Source of the DNA: Euptelea pleiosperma
Lineage: Eukaryota > Streptophyta > Magnoliopsida > Ranunculales > Eupteleaceae
Direction of reading: 5' to 3'
DNA: 64,000 nucleotides
Assembly: GCA_035048495.1 (NCBI GenBank)
Contig: CM068545.1
Location: 43,518,450-43,582,449 of the forward strand
The position numbers and the translations under genes are program-made. The notes under the pieces were generated by a model. That model was not told the origin of the DNA and did not search any database. It saw only the letters and a program-made list of their open reading frames with translations. Shown one piece after another: positions 1 to 11,121 of the stretch. Position 1 is the stretch's first letter; every line of letters begins with the position of its first letter.

Positions 1-2
1 AA

Positions 3-1676
3 CATGTCATCCTACTTTTCAAGAATCAGAACCTCGATGATGACAATGTGCGTCTGCGAGTTTTCCCATTCTCGCTCAAAGACCGAGCCTCAGATTGGCT
101 CTACTCCTTACCCGCTGATTCAATCAGCAGTTGGAAAGAGTTGGTGGGCAAATTCATGTCTAAATTCTACCCCATGACTCGGACCAACCAAATGAAGCAA
201 CTCATCCAGGACTTTCGACAGAAGTCCGATGAAAAATTTTTCGAAGCGTGGGATAGATTCCAAGACTACCTGACTAAGTGTCCCCACCATAGCATCGACA
301 AGGGCAATCTTGTCCATGTCTTCTACAAGGGACTTACTGATGAGTCCCGGACCATGGTAGAGTCAATGTGCCAAGGAAAATTCCTGCACCAAACTCCGAC
401 CGATGCATATAAATTCTTGGGAGAGTTAGGAGAAAACTCTCAACATTGGACGACTAACTCAGAGTTCAGTCGAACCACTTCGGTCTAAAGGACAACCAAG
501 GGACATGATGCTACAGCTGATACTGAGCTTCGATCAGTCATTCAAGAGTTGAGCAAGTCAGTCTCGGCACTGGCTGTGTCTGTACAAAAACCTACTCAAC
601 AATCTACCCCAGTCATGCATGTGGGACACGAGAGCCCTATGGAATCCTGCACCCTCTGTCTGCAACCCTCCCATACTACTGAGCATTGTCCTTTGAATGA
701 AGGATGGTCTAATCCTCTTCAGGAAGAAGTTTGTGCTTTCAGCACATACAAACCACCCACTCAGAACTCGTATAGTCAATCTTATCATCCGGACACGAGA
801 AACCACCCTAACTTCTCTTGGAGGCCTCAGTCTACTCAACTTCAAGCTCAACCTCCGCGTCAACCTCAGGGCATGTATCCCCCTGGGTTCAATCAACCCA
901 CTAGGCAATTCAATCAAGGTCAGTACCAGCAGAGTCAGTACCCATCTACTCAGAACCAGCAGTTCCAACAGGGTCAATACTCTGGACAACAGAGCACATT
1001 TCAGAATCAGCAAAGAGTTCCCCAGAACTTTCAGAACCAACAGATTGTCCCAACTAATTCTTCCACCTATAACTATAATGCCCCGATGAGCTCGAGTCGC
1101 GAATTGGTGCCTCAGCTCCCATTAGCTGCTCCCCAACAGTCGGTCCCCAAATCTGGTATCGAAGACCTTCTAGCTCAACTCATTACTCAGCAACAACAAT
1201 CTATGCAACGCCTAGAGCAACAGCAACAGCAATCCATGCTTCGTCTAGAACAATGTCTAGGTAACTTGGAAGCTGAGAAAGCTAAGGGGATCTTTCCTAG
1301 CCAACCCATTGCCAACCCTAAAGGAAATGCCAAAGGGGCAGTATATGAGATCGGATCTCAATCTCAAAGCCAGAATGAGAAGTGTCAAGGGTAGGTGCAA
1401 GCTGTAACCACCCTACGATCTGGAAAAACTGTGGACATGGGAGTCCAACCACCACCGGTGCCATCTCCAGCACCCATCACTCGTACAGAGGAAACTAGTA
1501 CCAATCCTACATCTGCTTCTTCTACCTCTGCACCAACATCAGATATCCCTGTGCAGAAATCTAAGGCTAAAGACAAATCCATTTGTCGAGTAAAGCCTCC
1601 CTTCCCGGACAGACTTGTCCAAGATAAGCGGGATCAGCAATTCTCAGAGATCTTAGACGTCTTTAAAGACGTCTAG
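3..1676 (+). pseudogene. gag: gag of element A (N-terminus missing, three nonsense codons)
   Basis: This is the structural protein of the virus-like particle. The frame is open at the left edge and begins within the conserved capsid region (VILLFKNQNL, then a WLYSLPADS..W block typical of Retrotrans_gag). A CX2CX4HX4C zinc knuckle (CTLCLQPSHTTEHC) lies at 648-689. After it comes a long Gln/Pro/Tyr-rich stretch and a Gln-rich coiled-coil-like segment around 1190-1290. In-frame stops occur at 486-488, 1392-1394 and 1674-1676. The homologous codons of element C show that the first and third are CAA/CAG to TAA/TAG changes and the second is GAG to TAG. Gag runs on into pol without a frame change, so the two were once a single polyprotein. 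Confidence 0.9.
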
Positions 1677-1739
1677 ATCAATATCCCATTCCTTTCTGCT
1701 ATCAAGCAAATCCCCTCCTATGCCAAATTCCTCAAGGAC

Positions 1740-4700
1740 TTGTGCACAGTTAAGCGGCGTACGCATGTACCCAAAGCTGCCTTCTTGGCCGAAAAAGCTA
1801 CCGCGTTCATTCAACGCAATAGTGTGATCAAACACAAGGATCCAGGTAGCCCAACTGTCCAATGTGAAATTAGTGACAACTTTAGCTGCACTGCCTTGCT
1901 AGATTTAGGGGCTAGCGTTAACCTCATACCGTTCTCGGTATATCAGCAGTTAGGACTGAAAGATATGAAGCCTACCAATGTCACCCTGAAATTGGCTGAT
2001 CAGTCCATCAAGATTCCAAGAGGAATCATTGAAGATGTCCTAGTAAAAGTCGCTGACTTTTATTATCCTGTGGACTTTATCATTCTTGACACAGAGCCGT
2101 GTCAGGATAACTGCATTCCGGTCATCTTAGGCCGTCCATTCCTTGCCACCGCGAACGCACACATCGGCTGCCGGGACGGAAACATGTCCATTGCTTTCGG
2201 AAACCTCAAAGCTGAGGTCAATATCTTTCGTTTAATGCAACAAGATGCCGATCGCGACGTGACCGATGAAATGTGTGCAGTTGAGAGTCTAATCCCGGAC
2301 TCCACCGAAGATATTCTTCAGCAGTGTCTAGAACACTTTGGAGCTGACTTTGCAACAGAGTCAGCTATTTCTGATCTCAATGATCTTTTGGAGACTGCTC
2401 CACTGATAGAGATCCCCGCTCCACTCATCGAGTTCGAGCCTCTGATAACCATGGCCAGAGAACCCATCCTTCCTTTACCTACTGAAGTCAAACCTCTTCA
2501 ATCTGTGTCTTCTGTGACACCTATTTCTACTCCATCTGCTCAAATATTGGAGCTTAAGCCTCTTCCCACAGATCTTTCCTATGCCTATCTTGGTCCTAAG
2601 GAAACCTACCCTGTCATTCTTGCTTCCGCTTTGTCTGAGAGTGAACGTAAAAAACTTCTCGAGCTGCTCAACGAGCACAAATCTGCGATAGGTTGGACTA
2701 TAGATGATATTCGAGGCATAGACCCCTCGGTGTGCCAACATCACATCTATCTCGAGGATGAATCCAAAACCTCTCGAGAACACCAGAGGAGGTTGAACCC
2801 CGTCTTGAAGGATGTAGTCCGGGATGAGGTCCTTAAACTGTTAGATGCGGGTATCATTTATCCCATCTCCGATAGCAAATGGGTGAGTCCTATTCATGTC
2901 GTCCCTAAAAAGGCAGGATTCACAGTTGTGGAAAATGAGATCAAGGAAATGGTAACCCAGCGCCTGAAGAAAGGGTGGAGAGTCTGCATCGATTACCGAC
3001 GACTCAACACCAACACTAGGAAGGACCATTTTCCTTTACCCTTCATAGACCAAATGTTGGAGAGATTAGCAGGTCACTCCTATTACTGCTTCCTCGATGG
3101 TTACTCAGGGTATAATCAAATACCAATCGCCCCTGAGGATCACGAGAAGACAACCTTCACTTGTCCCTTTGGCACTTTTGCCTACAAGCGCATGCCCTTT
3201 GGCCTCTGCAATGCACCCGCGACCTTTCAAAGGTGTATGATGAGCATATTCTCTGACATGGTGGAAAAATTCCTCGAAGTCTTTATGGACGACTTCTCAG
3301 TCTTTGGGTCATCCTTTGATGACTGTCTGAACCATCTAGGGCTTGTACTTCAACGCTGTCAGGACAAGCGACTTGTCCTCAATTGGGAGAAATGCCACTT
3401 CATGGTGAAGAAGGGCATTGTTCTGGGACATATCATTTCCCATCAGGGCATTGAGGTCGACAAAGCTAAAATTGATATCATCTCGACCTTGCCCATTCCT
3501 AAGTTCGTACGTGACATCCGGTCCTTTTTGGGACACGGAGGATTCTATAGGCGATTCATCAAGGACTTCTCTCAAATCGCTCGACCTCTGTCTAATCTTC
3601 TGGCTAAAGATAGTCCTTTCGACTTTAATGCTGACTGTGTCAAGGCATTTGAGCGTCTCAAATCTGAGCTCACTACTGCACCCATTATCCGTCCCCCGGA
3701 TTGGACTCTACCTTTCGAGGTAATGTGCGATGCTTCTGACTACGCGTTAGGCGCTGTTCTAGGGCAGAGAGTTGACAAAAGATCACACGTGATCTACTAC
3801 GCGAGCAAAACTCTTAACTCTGCCCAAATGAATTACTCTACCACTGAGAAAGAACTCCTGGCGGTAGTCTTCGCCCTTGATAAATTCCGTCAGTACCTCT
3901 TAGCCACTAAGGTGGTTGTGTACACTGATCATGCAGCCCTTCGTTATCTCATGTCAAAAAAGGAAACCAAACCTCGATTAATTCGATGGATTCTCTTACT
4001 GCAGGAATTCGACCTCGAGATTAAGGATAAGAAAGGAACTGAGAATGTAGTGGCTGATCACTTGTCTAGACTGACTTTAGAGTCATCCTTCGACAGCCAG
4101 CCCATCCCTGAAACCTTTCCAGACGAACAACTGTTCGCCATCTCTGTTAATCCTTGGTATGCTGACATTGTCAACTACCTTGTCACCGAAGAAATGCCTT
4201 CACACTGGTCAAAACAGGACAAAAGCCAATTCCTAGCAAGAGTTAAGTACTACTCTTGGGATGACCCTTATTTGTATAAATACTGTCCTGACCAGATCAT
4301 TCGTCTCTGTGTCCCTGAATCGGACCAACTCAATATCTTGTCTTCATGTCATGACCAACCTTGTGGTGGTCATTTCAGCACTAAGAAGACTGCAGAAAAA
4401 GTGCTGCAATGCGGATTCTACTGGCCCACATTATTTAAAGATGCCCACATCTACAGCAAAACCTGTCCTAATTGTCAGCATCTAGGCCGCATCTCCCAGA
4501 GGAACATGATGCCCCTCACTCCCATCCAGGTCGATGAAATATTTGACATCTGGGGCATCGACTTCATGGGCCCCTTTCCCATTTCCTATGGTTTTGAGTA
4601 CATTCTCCTTGCGGTAGACTATGTCTCCAAATGGATAGAAGCCATTCCCACCAAGACCAATGACCACAAAGTGGTGGTCAAATTCCTAAAGGAGTTCATC

Positions 4701-5453
4701 TTCGCTCGATTCGGTGCCCCTAAGGCCATCATTAGTGATGGGGGCACCCATTTCTGCAATAAGATATTCGAGAACTTAATGAAAAAGTATGGGGTAACCC
4801 ACAAGGTTGCCCTAGCTTATCATCCGCAGACTAGTGGTCAAGTGGAGGTTTCTAATCGTCAGATCAAGCAGATCTTGGAGAAGACAGTCAATACCACACG
4901 TAAAGACTGGTCTACTCGTCTCACTGATGCTTTATGGGCATACAGAACCGCCTACAAGACCCCACTCAATATGTCTCCCTATCGTCTAGTCTTTGGGAAA
5001 CCCTGTCATCTTCCGGTAGAGATTGAACATCGTGCCCTGTGGGCCATTAAGAAGCTCAACTTCGACCTAGACTCCGCAGGGGAGGAGCGGAAACTTCAAA
5101 TGAATGAGTTAGAAGAACTCAGAAATGATGCCTACAACTTGTCCAAGAATTACAAAGCCAAAATGAAGTGGATACATGACAAGAGCATCCTCAGGAAAGA
5201 GTTCCATCCAGGACAGAAGGTCCTTCTTTATAATTCTCGTCTCCATCTCTTCCCTGGGAAACTGAAATCTAGGTGGACCGGTCCTTATACGGTCACCGCA
5301 GTCACACCCTTTGGGGCAATCACTATTGAGGATCCCAAGGATCACTCCTCTTTTCAGGTCAATGGGAAGCGTCTAAAACAGTTCCATGAACTTGACGTAT
5401 TGTTCATTCAGACTTTTGAGATCGATCTCATCGATCCTGCCTATGTCGACTGA
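1740..5453 (+). CDS. pol: pol polyprotein: protease, reverse transcriptase, RNase H, integrase
   Basis: Open for 1237 codons from the first Met; the true polyprotein continues upstream in frame through the stop at 1676. Protease: LLDLGASVN with Asp at residue 55 (nt 1902) and ILGRPFL at about 130-135. [15 protein letters not shown] (379-391), LDGYSGY (452-458) and the catalytic FMDD box (515-518). RNase [10 protein letters not shown] (663-671), TEKE (702-705), YTDH (728-731) and ADH (772-774). Integrase: a zinc-binding H871-x6-H878-x30-C909-x2-C912, then D941, D1000 and E1036 with 35 residues between the last two, then an RWTGPY box (about 1178-1183). No chromodomain follows, which with the overall wording fits the Athila lineage. 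All catalytic residues are present. Expression as a full polyprotein is blocked by the gag stop codons. Confidence 0.96.
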   Translation: MCTVKRRTHVPKAAFLAEKATAFIQRNSVIKHKDPGSPTVQCEISDNFSCTALLDLGASVNLIPFSVYQQLGLKDMKPTNVTLKLADQSIKIPRGIIEDVLVKVADFYYPVDFIILDTEPCQDNCIPVILGRPFLATANAHIGCRDGNMSIAFGNLKAEVNIFRLMQQDADRDVTDEMCAVESLIPDSTEDILQQCLEHFGADFATESAISDLNDLLETAPLIEIPAPLIEFEPLITMAREPILPLPTEVKPLQSVSSVTPISTPSAQILELKPLPTDLSYAYLGPKETYPVILASALSESERKKLLELLNEHKSAIGWTIDDIRGIDPSVCQHHIYLEDESKTSREHQRRLNPVLKDVVRDEVLKLLDAGIIYPISDSKWVSPIHVVPKKAGFTVVENEIKEMVTQRLKKGWRVCIDYRRLNTNTRKDHFPLPFIDQMLERLAGHSYYCFLDGYSGYNQIPIAPEDHEKTTFTCPFGTFAYKRMPFGLCNAPATFQRCMMSIFSDMVEKFLEVFMDDFSVFGSSFDDCLNHLGLVLQRCQDKRLVLNWEKCHFMVKKGIVLGHIISHQGIEVDKAKIDIISTLPIPKFVRDIRSFLGHGGFYRRFIKDFSQIARPLSNLLAKDSPFDFNADCVKAFERLKSELTTAPIIRPPDWTLPFEVMCDASDYALGAVLGQRVDKRSHVIYYASKTLNSAQMNYSTTEKELLAVVFALDKFRQYLLATKVVVYTDHAALRYLMSKKETKPRLIRWILLLQEFDLEIKDKKGTENVVADHLSRLTLESSFDSQPIPETFPDEQLFAISVNPWYADIVNYLVTEEMPSHWSKQDKSQFLARVKYYSWDDPYLYKYCPDQIIRLCVPESDQLNILSSCHDQPCGGHFSTKKTAEKVLQCGFYWPTLFKDAHIYSKTCPNCQHLGRISQRNMMPLTPIQVDEIFDIWGIDFMGPFPISYGFEYILLAVDYVSKWIEAIPTKTNDHKVVVKFLKEFIFARFGAPKAIISDGGTHFCNKIFENLMKKYGVTHKVALAYHPQTSGQVEVSNRQIKQILEKTVNTTRKDWSTRLTDALWAYRTAYKTPLNMSPYRLVFGKPCHLPVEIEHRALWAIKKLNFDLDSAGEERKLQMNELEELRNDAYNLSKNYKAKMKWIHDKSILRKEFHPGQKVLLYNSRLHLFPGKLKSRWTGPYTVTAVTPFGAITIEDPKDHSSFQVNGKRLKQFHELDVLFIQTFEIDLIDPAYVD

Positions 5454-5487
5454 TGATCTACTCAGTCTCCTGTGCTCCAACTTGGTT

Positions 5488-5506
5488 GGGGGTGCCTGTC
5501 ACCCCC
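5488..5506 (+). other. Stem-loop just after the pol stop codon
   Basis: A seven-pair stem, GGGGGTG / CACCCCC, closes a CCTGT loop 34 nt past the stop. The same place in B (17572-17592), D (59296-59316) and E (35458-35478) has GGGGGTA / TACCCCC with a different 7-nt loop. The seventh pair therefore changes from G-C to A-T while still pairing. C (54129-54147) keeps the A form with one weakened outer pair. Confidence 0.6.
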
Positions 5507-5743
5507 GTCATGTCTGGCTGAAGACGTAAAACTTAGCGCTTTCGGAAAGGCAATTCCGGTATTCCTAGAGTACATGAGTCTCATGCATTTGTTATTACTG
5601 TTATATCTCTGGAAAAGCAGGTACATTCATTCTTCCGATCATCAGGTACCACACACTGTCGAGTTTCTGCCGACTTGGTAACATCCTTCCTGAATCTTTG
5701 CATCATCATCATTGATTTGTTATCATTTTATGTCCCGGTCATG

Positions 5744-5761
5744 AGCACCGAGGACGGTGCT
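5744..5761 (+). other. Second conserved stem-loop in the 3' region
   Basis: AGCACCG and CGGTGCT pair around the tetraloop AGGA. The same hairpin is seen near 54388 in C and, in reverse orientation, near 13611 (B), 59040 (D) and 35206 (E), with only small changes. Confidence 0.5.
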
Positions 5762-7358
5762 GTATTTTGGTTAGGGGTGGGTATTTACCAAAACTCATGT
5801 CTTCATTTTGAAAAAAAAAGAAAAAAAAAAAAAAGAAAAAGGTTTTTGGGGTGATTTCCGATAGTTTTCTAGAATTTCAAAAATGTGTCAAATACCCTGA
5901 CTTTGATTAGCTGAAAACCTCCGTTAAGTTAGTATTGAGGATGTCAATTTTTGTTTAAGGCTAGCTTTGAATCAAGTCAAGCGTGGCTACAGCAGTTTTG
6001 AAAACTTAGAAAAACTCAGATTCGGCACAATTGTACACTATCAACATCAGAATCATCCTAAGTATAGAAACTCTAGAGATCCTGTGAGAAGAATTGTGGA
6101 GACCTAACCCAGTGAGCTTTCGAGCCTTTAATCGTTTCAGAGAGTTATACATTAATCCTGAGTCACAAGATGACTCACTATTCTTCATGCCCGCAATATT
6201 CGTTGAGAGATCTCATTATCTTTTGCTTCGATCATAAAACTCAGAACGACATCAAAAATTGGATTACTACGACAGAACCTTCTCTGTATCCAGTCAAGAT
6301 AGTATACATGATAGTGCAAACCTTAGAAAATGATTTAGGCCATTTTTCTGAACCATTCAGCCTTTTTACTCACCTGAATTATACTTCACTAGAAACCCCT
6401 TGAGCCATTCTATAAAAGCCTTTTCTTTGTAAACCCATCAACCTAAAATCCAGTCTAGCTACGAAACATGACTGGCTACCCTTATTTTGAGATGGACAAA
6501 AGAATAACTGATGTGGGTGTACCGTGAAAAAAAAAAGTAAAGAAGAAGAATCAAAAGGAAAAGAAAGTGGTTCAAGCCAAAAACAAAATATAGAAAGAAA
6601 GTATGAAGAAGAGCTGAAAAGAAATTGAGCAGTCTCAGAAATATCAAGAAAAAGAGAAAAATACGAAAAAAGGAAAAAGAACCAGATAATGGTGTTATGT
6701 CGTAGGAAAAAATTCAAGAAAATGGCAATATCCTCTCAAGATCTTTGAAATCCTGTATTCCTTTATCTCTCTACACCTGACCTAAGCCTCATTACAACCC
6801 AGGAAAGTCCTACTTGATTCTAGGATAGCACGATCATAAAATGTGGAGATTGGAGAAAGAAAAGCTATAGAGTTTGATCTGACGTTCCCGAGTGAAGTGG
6901 TATTCCAATCATGAGATCTTCTTCTGTTAAAGATGTCCTTCCTTCAAATAAAACATATGTGAGATCTTTTGCCTCTTTATATTAAATACATCTCCTCACA
7001 TATAAATTGAGAGAAAAGAAGAAAACCCTTCTTGTGTGATTCTATTCTGAGTGTTAAACATGTGAGATTTGAGGTCGAGGCAGAAAAACTTAGAGGTGAT
7101 TTGGAAATCTTTACTGTCGGATGATGAGAATGTTGTGCACACACACACGCAGAGTCTGACTATTCTGGGTCATGATTATCAGTCTGTAGTCTTGCCAAAA
7201 CTCTCCAACTCTTCGCTAGCATGTAACTATTTTTGCATCCATTCAATTATTTGACGAACGATGTTTTCCCTGAGCTAATATGAAAAAGTGTGCAGCATGT
7301 GCAGAGCCCTTTTAAGCTCATTTATTTCGCACTAATTGCCAAGGATTGGCAATATGCT

Positions 7359-7370
7359 GGTTGGGGGTTG
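7359..7370 (+). promoter_or_regulatory. G-rich tract at the 3' LTR boundary (polypurine-tract position)
   Basis: ggttgggggttg sits directly before the first base of the 3' LTR, where the plus-strand primer is made during reverse transcription. It is G-rich but contains T residues, so it is not a pure purine run. Its reverse complement lies at the same boundary in B (11988-11999) and D (57429-57440). Confidence 0.6.
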
Positions 7371-8261
7371 TGATATTCGCTCAAAAGTGCTTATTTTAAG
7401 CAATTATCCTTTTAGCATTATTGCAGTCTCCTACGTTAAAATACTCTATTTATCTACTTTTCTACGTAAGAGTCTCTTTTGTTGCGTAGAACACACTTTT
7501 CTGGACGAAATGGTATATTTGCATGCATTAAACACATTTTCGAAAGTCTAGGTATGAGACGTTATGATTGAGACTCATTACGCGTTTTTCACTATTGCAG
7601 GAAACCAAATCGGATGATTCTTGAAAATTGCGAACCAACGAGCTGACTGGTCCGTGAAACAAGATAAAGATGACTGTAGGGAGTTCCATGCAAATAATGA
7701 AGATGGTGTTGCACGTGAGTTCCAAGGATCCAATCAAGAAATTTCCCAAGACCTGGGAAGCATTGGTCGAGTCAGGAGACCACGGGCCATAGGGTGACCA
7801 AGTCAATGGCTAGCTAGATCATGAAGAGACAAACATGGTTCAAACAAAGATGATCAAAGAGATTGATTCAAGATGAGGGGTCACGGTTTTAAAAATACAT
7901 GGAAAGTTGGCCTGTGAACATGATAAGAAAGGTCAGATGGTTCTGACTGTCTGATTGAGTTGAACAGCTAGATAGTGTCGAATCAGGGACAAGACGGAGC
8001 TAGATGCATGGACCAATGATTATTGTTAGAAAATTGGTCTAAACAATTCCCAAAATGGTGGTTGCATTTGCAATAAACCACCACATGTGTGGCAAAGATT
8101 TAGCAAGCGTGTTCCATTCCAGAGAAGTAGGAAAGAGAGTAGTTTGGCTAACAAGAAGTGATGACATGTGAGGTGGCAGCATGTAGCATGCTATGGACCA
8201 TCACATGGGATAATATCTTGCCTAATTGAGAAGAGGGCTGTAGCATTGTCCACCAAATAGT

Positions 8262-8430
8262 GACTATCCTCCCTTGGAAGTTTTGATAAGGTGAATCTCG
8301 CCTTATTGGGGAGAGTTAAGTTGGACCAAGAAAGGAAAAGTAGAGGACTATCTTCCCTTGGAAGTTTTGATAAGGTGCATCTCACCTTATGGGGGAGAGG
8401 GCAAGTTGGACCAAGAAGGGAAAAGTAGGG
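8262..8430 (+). repeat. 84-bp tandem duplication in U3 of A
   Basis: Two units begin at 8262 and 8346 and differ at only a few positions. Each contains an inverted repeat: ATAAGGTG-N5-CGCCTTAT (8286-8306, one wobble pair) and ATAAGGTG-N5-CACCTTAT (8370-8390, perfect). The units end about 35 bp before the TATA box, so they may act as promoter or enhancer elements. Confidence 0.8.
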
Positions 8431-8463
8431 ACCAAACCCTAATGAGGATGGTCTTATCCTTAA

Positions 8464-8469
8464 TATAAA
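8464..8469 (+). promoter_or_regulatory. TATA box of the A LTR
   Basis: TATAAA within a purine-rich context, followed by a GA-rich stretch. Transcription would be expected to begin near 8495, which places the U3/R border there. Confidence 0.6.
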
Positions 8470-10370
8470 GAGAAAAGAAAGAGGAGAAGAAGGGGGCGCT
8501 CTTCATTCTTGACGTTCTCTCTTCATCTCTCCCGCCATGCTCTTCTTCCCCAAGCCGTTACAGCCCCTCTTCACTATCAATCGATCCATCTCCAAGACTG
8601 CCCAGTAACTTCTTCACGTTGCTGCCCTTTGCACGATCTTCAGTGTTGCCATCCTTCTCCTCAACCTGCATGCACATCTCCGTTTTCATTGGTGAAACCA
8701 GCAACACGCTGCTGCAACGCCAACCGTTCCAACACTCTCCACCCACCTCTTGACCTCCCTTCCTCATCTCTCCATCATCCAGTATTGCAACCCATCTCCA
8801 GCCCCTCAAAGAAAACAAAAAAAAAAAAGAAAAATTTTTTTTTTTTCAAGATCACCGGAGTTGCAGGTTGCAACTCCGGCAACCTCCATTAACTCCGGCC
8901 ACCTGTTGCTGATCACCTACCTCTTCCCCCTCTCGCTAGCAACCACCACGAAGCTGCTCCTCTTGCCATTTTTCTCCACCGATCCCCCCTGCATCTTCAT
9001 CTTCTCTACCATTATCTCACCGTGCTCCTCATCAAAAAACCAGAAAAAAAAAAGAAAGAGAAAAAGAAAGGAAAGAGAGAAGAGAAGAGAAGAGAGGAGG
9101 AGAGGACTCCTACCTGCTGGAGTGCAAGCCCAGCTCGCCCCCCCCCTTCATCATTGTTGCTGCCACTGCCAGCACCGCCTGCACCAGCCACCGCCCCCAC
9201 ACCCCGTCTCTCTAACGTGCTGGAGTTGCAACCTGCAACTCCAGTCCGTTGAAGGAGAAGGGGAAGCCGTCAACCCCACTTGATCTCCTCCATACTCCCC
9301 ATCTTCTCCTCTCCATTAAAGCTTCCGAGTTGCACGCCTGCAACTCGAATCCACACATGCAACACCTCATTTGCAGGCTGATCCTCCGGTAAGCACCACC
9401 ATCTCGAGCAAGTTGTTGTTGGACGTCCTACAATCCACGCCGGAAATGAGCTCTTCCTGCCACTGCACCTCCACGCTCTCCTCCATTGCCTGCACCTGAG
9501 CAAAATGTTACACATGCAACACTTTTGAGCCGCTGCTCCCTTCCATCACGCTCCACCTTGCTTTGGCTGAACCACCACCACCAAGTGCAACGCCTCGCAC
9601 ACCAGCAACCACCAAGGGTTCTGACTCTTGATGGCTCCTTCCACGGTCTCAACTCCATCATGGCCGACCTACTACAAGTCCAAATCTGATCTCCTCCGTC
9701 GATGCCAAAATCCGATAAGTCCTATGGTAATACTCTCCTCTCTAAACTCAATCACTCAATTCTCTCTCTAAGCCTTTCCACTTTCTCTCTCTAGAATAGA
9801 CCTCCTCTTTCTCTACCTTTCTCTCTCTATCTCCCTTCTATTTCATGCTTTCTAGTTAATTTTTGAAATTTATTTATGCACCAATCAGATTCAAGATTAT
9901 TGTAAGTTACTTTTCATTTTAATAAAGATGGTTAATTTCTTTAGTTTTGCTTATTATATTATGTCCTTCCTATTTTCTCTCTCATCATTTTAGCAGATAA
10001 TGGTTCCCTCTAAAATTTATAAAATCAATCATATTTTAATCCCGTGATCATCATTCTCACCCTTCAATCTCTTCTTTTTAGCAATTTTTGAGAAAAACCC
10101 GTCATTTTATGTCCTTGATTTGCATGAACTAATCCCGAGTGCGGATCGACATCCGACACGAGCCACTGTACAACCCTGTGAAATTTTACAGGATTTGAGT
10201 GAAAATCTCGGATAATATACAAATGTGTTGATTCTAGGGTTTCCGTAACCAACGACGCGGAAAAATCCTACTTTCAGTGGTCCAAGAGGAGCTCGCCGGA
10301 AAAGATGAACCAGTCCGGCGAGCTTCAAGATGAAGAAGAAGTAGAGCAAGAAGAGGAGGAGTAAGGGAAG

Positions 10371-10616
10371 GAGAAGAAGAAGAAGAAGAAGAAGAAGAAG
10401 AAGAAGAAGAAGAAGAAGAAGACCAGTCCGCCGGAGTAGTGGCGAGGATGATGACCGGAGTTGCAGGTTTTGCAACTCCGGTGGAAGGCGTGGGAGGAGG
10501 ACGTTCAACAGGTGCGGTGGAGGAGGAGAAGAAGAAGAAGAAGAAGAAGAAGAAGAAAAAGAGGAAGAAGAAGAAGAAGAAGAAGAAGAAGAAGAAGAAG
10601 AAGAAGAAGAAGAAGA
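10371..10616. repeat. GAA-repeat tracts in the B 3' LTR
   Basis: Nearly pure GAA runs cover 10371-10422 and about 10527-10616, separated by a unique spacer with the family inverted repeat. Similar tracts occur at 15166-15212, 22997-23117, 39621-39660, 52734-52796 and 56210-56265, and as TTC at 32839-32899 and 33011-33088. The long Lys/Arg/Glu or Ser/Leu/Phe reading frames over these tracts are not genes. Confidence 0.95.
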
Positions 10617-11070
10617 GAGGAAGAGGGCGCACCGACTCGCCGGAGGAACCCCCGGACGAGAAGAAGAAGTGGAAGGAAGGAGATAGAAGGGGGAAAGAGG
10701 GAGAGAGACCAAAAAGGAGAGAGGTCTCAGGGTTTTCAACCCTTCTTCTCAAGGATAAACCGTGGGTTTCTCCACTTGGAAACTCACGGTTTCTAAAAAT
10801 ATTTTTTTTTATTATTATTTTTTTTTTATTTTTTATTTGTATATTTGAACTTGCGGGCTTGGGCTCGAGGTTTATGGGCCGTTTGGCCATAAGGCTGATT
10901 GATTATTAGGCCGAGAGATGACGCCACGAGTCGGCCAGTGGTTGGCCAATGGGAACGCTAAAAATCGTGGGCCCAGAGTGCATCGGCCATGGGCCAGAAG
11001 GTAGGTGAGAAGGATAGTGGGCCACTGGGCTCGATGGATGTGGGTTAGGGTGTGTTTGGTTGCCAGGGAA

Positions 11071-11121
11071 GAAAAATGCATTTTCCCCTTGAAATACCCA
11101 TCAAGGAAAAATGTATTTTCC
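11071..11121. repeat. Long imperfect hairpin in U3 version I
   Basis: Arms at 11071-11092 and 11101-11121 pair over about 20 bp around the 8-nt loop aataccca. The same structure is found in the other version I LTRs, near 23571-23621 and 32312-32362. It lies directly beside a tgtgtttggttgcc motif like those at the ends of many plant MITEs, so it may be a captured MITE remnant. Confidence 0.55.

Larger units (their letters stand above)
5454..7358 (+). other. Non-coding region between pol and 3' LTR of A
   Basis: About 1.9 kb with no convincing reading frame. Some Athila elements carry an env-like gene here, but I find none. The region is well conserved in B, C, D and E, so it probably carries cis-acting signals. 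It contains two stem-loops, several A-rich purine tracts (about 5808-5840 and 6525-6720) and a TG dinucleotide run near 7140. Confidence 0.75.
1..10276 (+). mobile_element. Element A: Athila-like Ty3/gypsy retrotransposon, 5' part outside window
   Basis: Gag and pol read on the + strand and are followed by about 1.9 kb of non-coding DNA, a G-rich tract and a full 3' LTR ending at 10276. The 5' LTR, primer site, leader and start of gag lie left of the window. The five bases after the LTR, gtggt (10277-10281), match the single-copy site gtggt at 22901-22905 in the paired LTR of element B. This shows that A inserted into the 3' LTR of B. Gag and pol share one reading frame, broken by only three nonsense codons, so A is a fairly young copy. 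Confidence 0.93.
7371..10276 (+). repeat. 3' LTR of element A (U3 version III)
   Basis: It starts TGATATTCGC, ends CTTTCA and is 2906 bp long. The first 250 bp and the last 200 bp match every other LTR of the family. The middle of U3 is different from versions I and II and contains an 84-bp tandem duplication before a TATA box. The transcribed part is rich in CT tracts and carries three copies of the family inverted repeat (8855-8879, 9220-9244, 9326-9347). Confidence 0.92.

Noticed and set aside
1392..1394. Programmed stop readthrough between gag and pol
   Set aside because: A has TAG here while C has GAG at this codon and its own stop two codons earlier, so these are separate mutations.
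5454..7358. An env-like gene after pol
   Set aside because: Only short frames (under about 115 codons) exist, none with a signal peptide plus membrane segment, and none is conserved in the other copies.
8855..9347. Regularly recurring palindromes resembling a CRISPR array
   Set aside because: Copies are scattered at irregular spacing inside plant LTRs, with no uniform spacers or cas genes; the genome is eukaryotic.
10107..10909. Long frames encoding runs of Ser, Leu, Phe, Lys, Arg or Glu (also at 22819-23251, 32703-33778, 52501-52974)
   Set aside because: They are direct translations of GAA/TTC microsatellites in LTRs, occur in several frames at once, and have no domain or conserved codon pattern.
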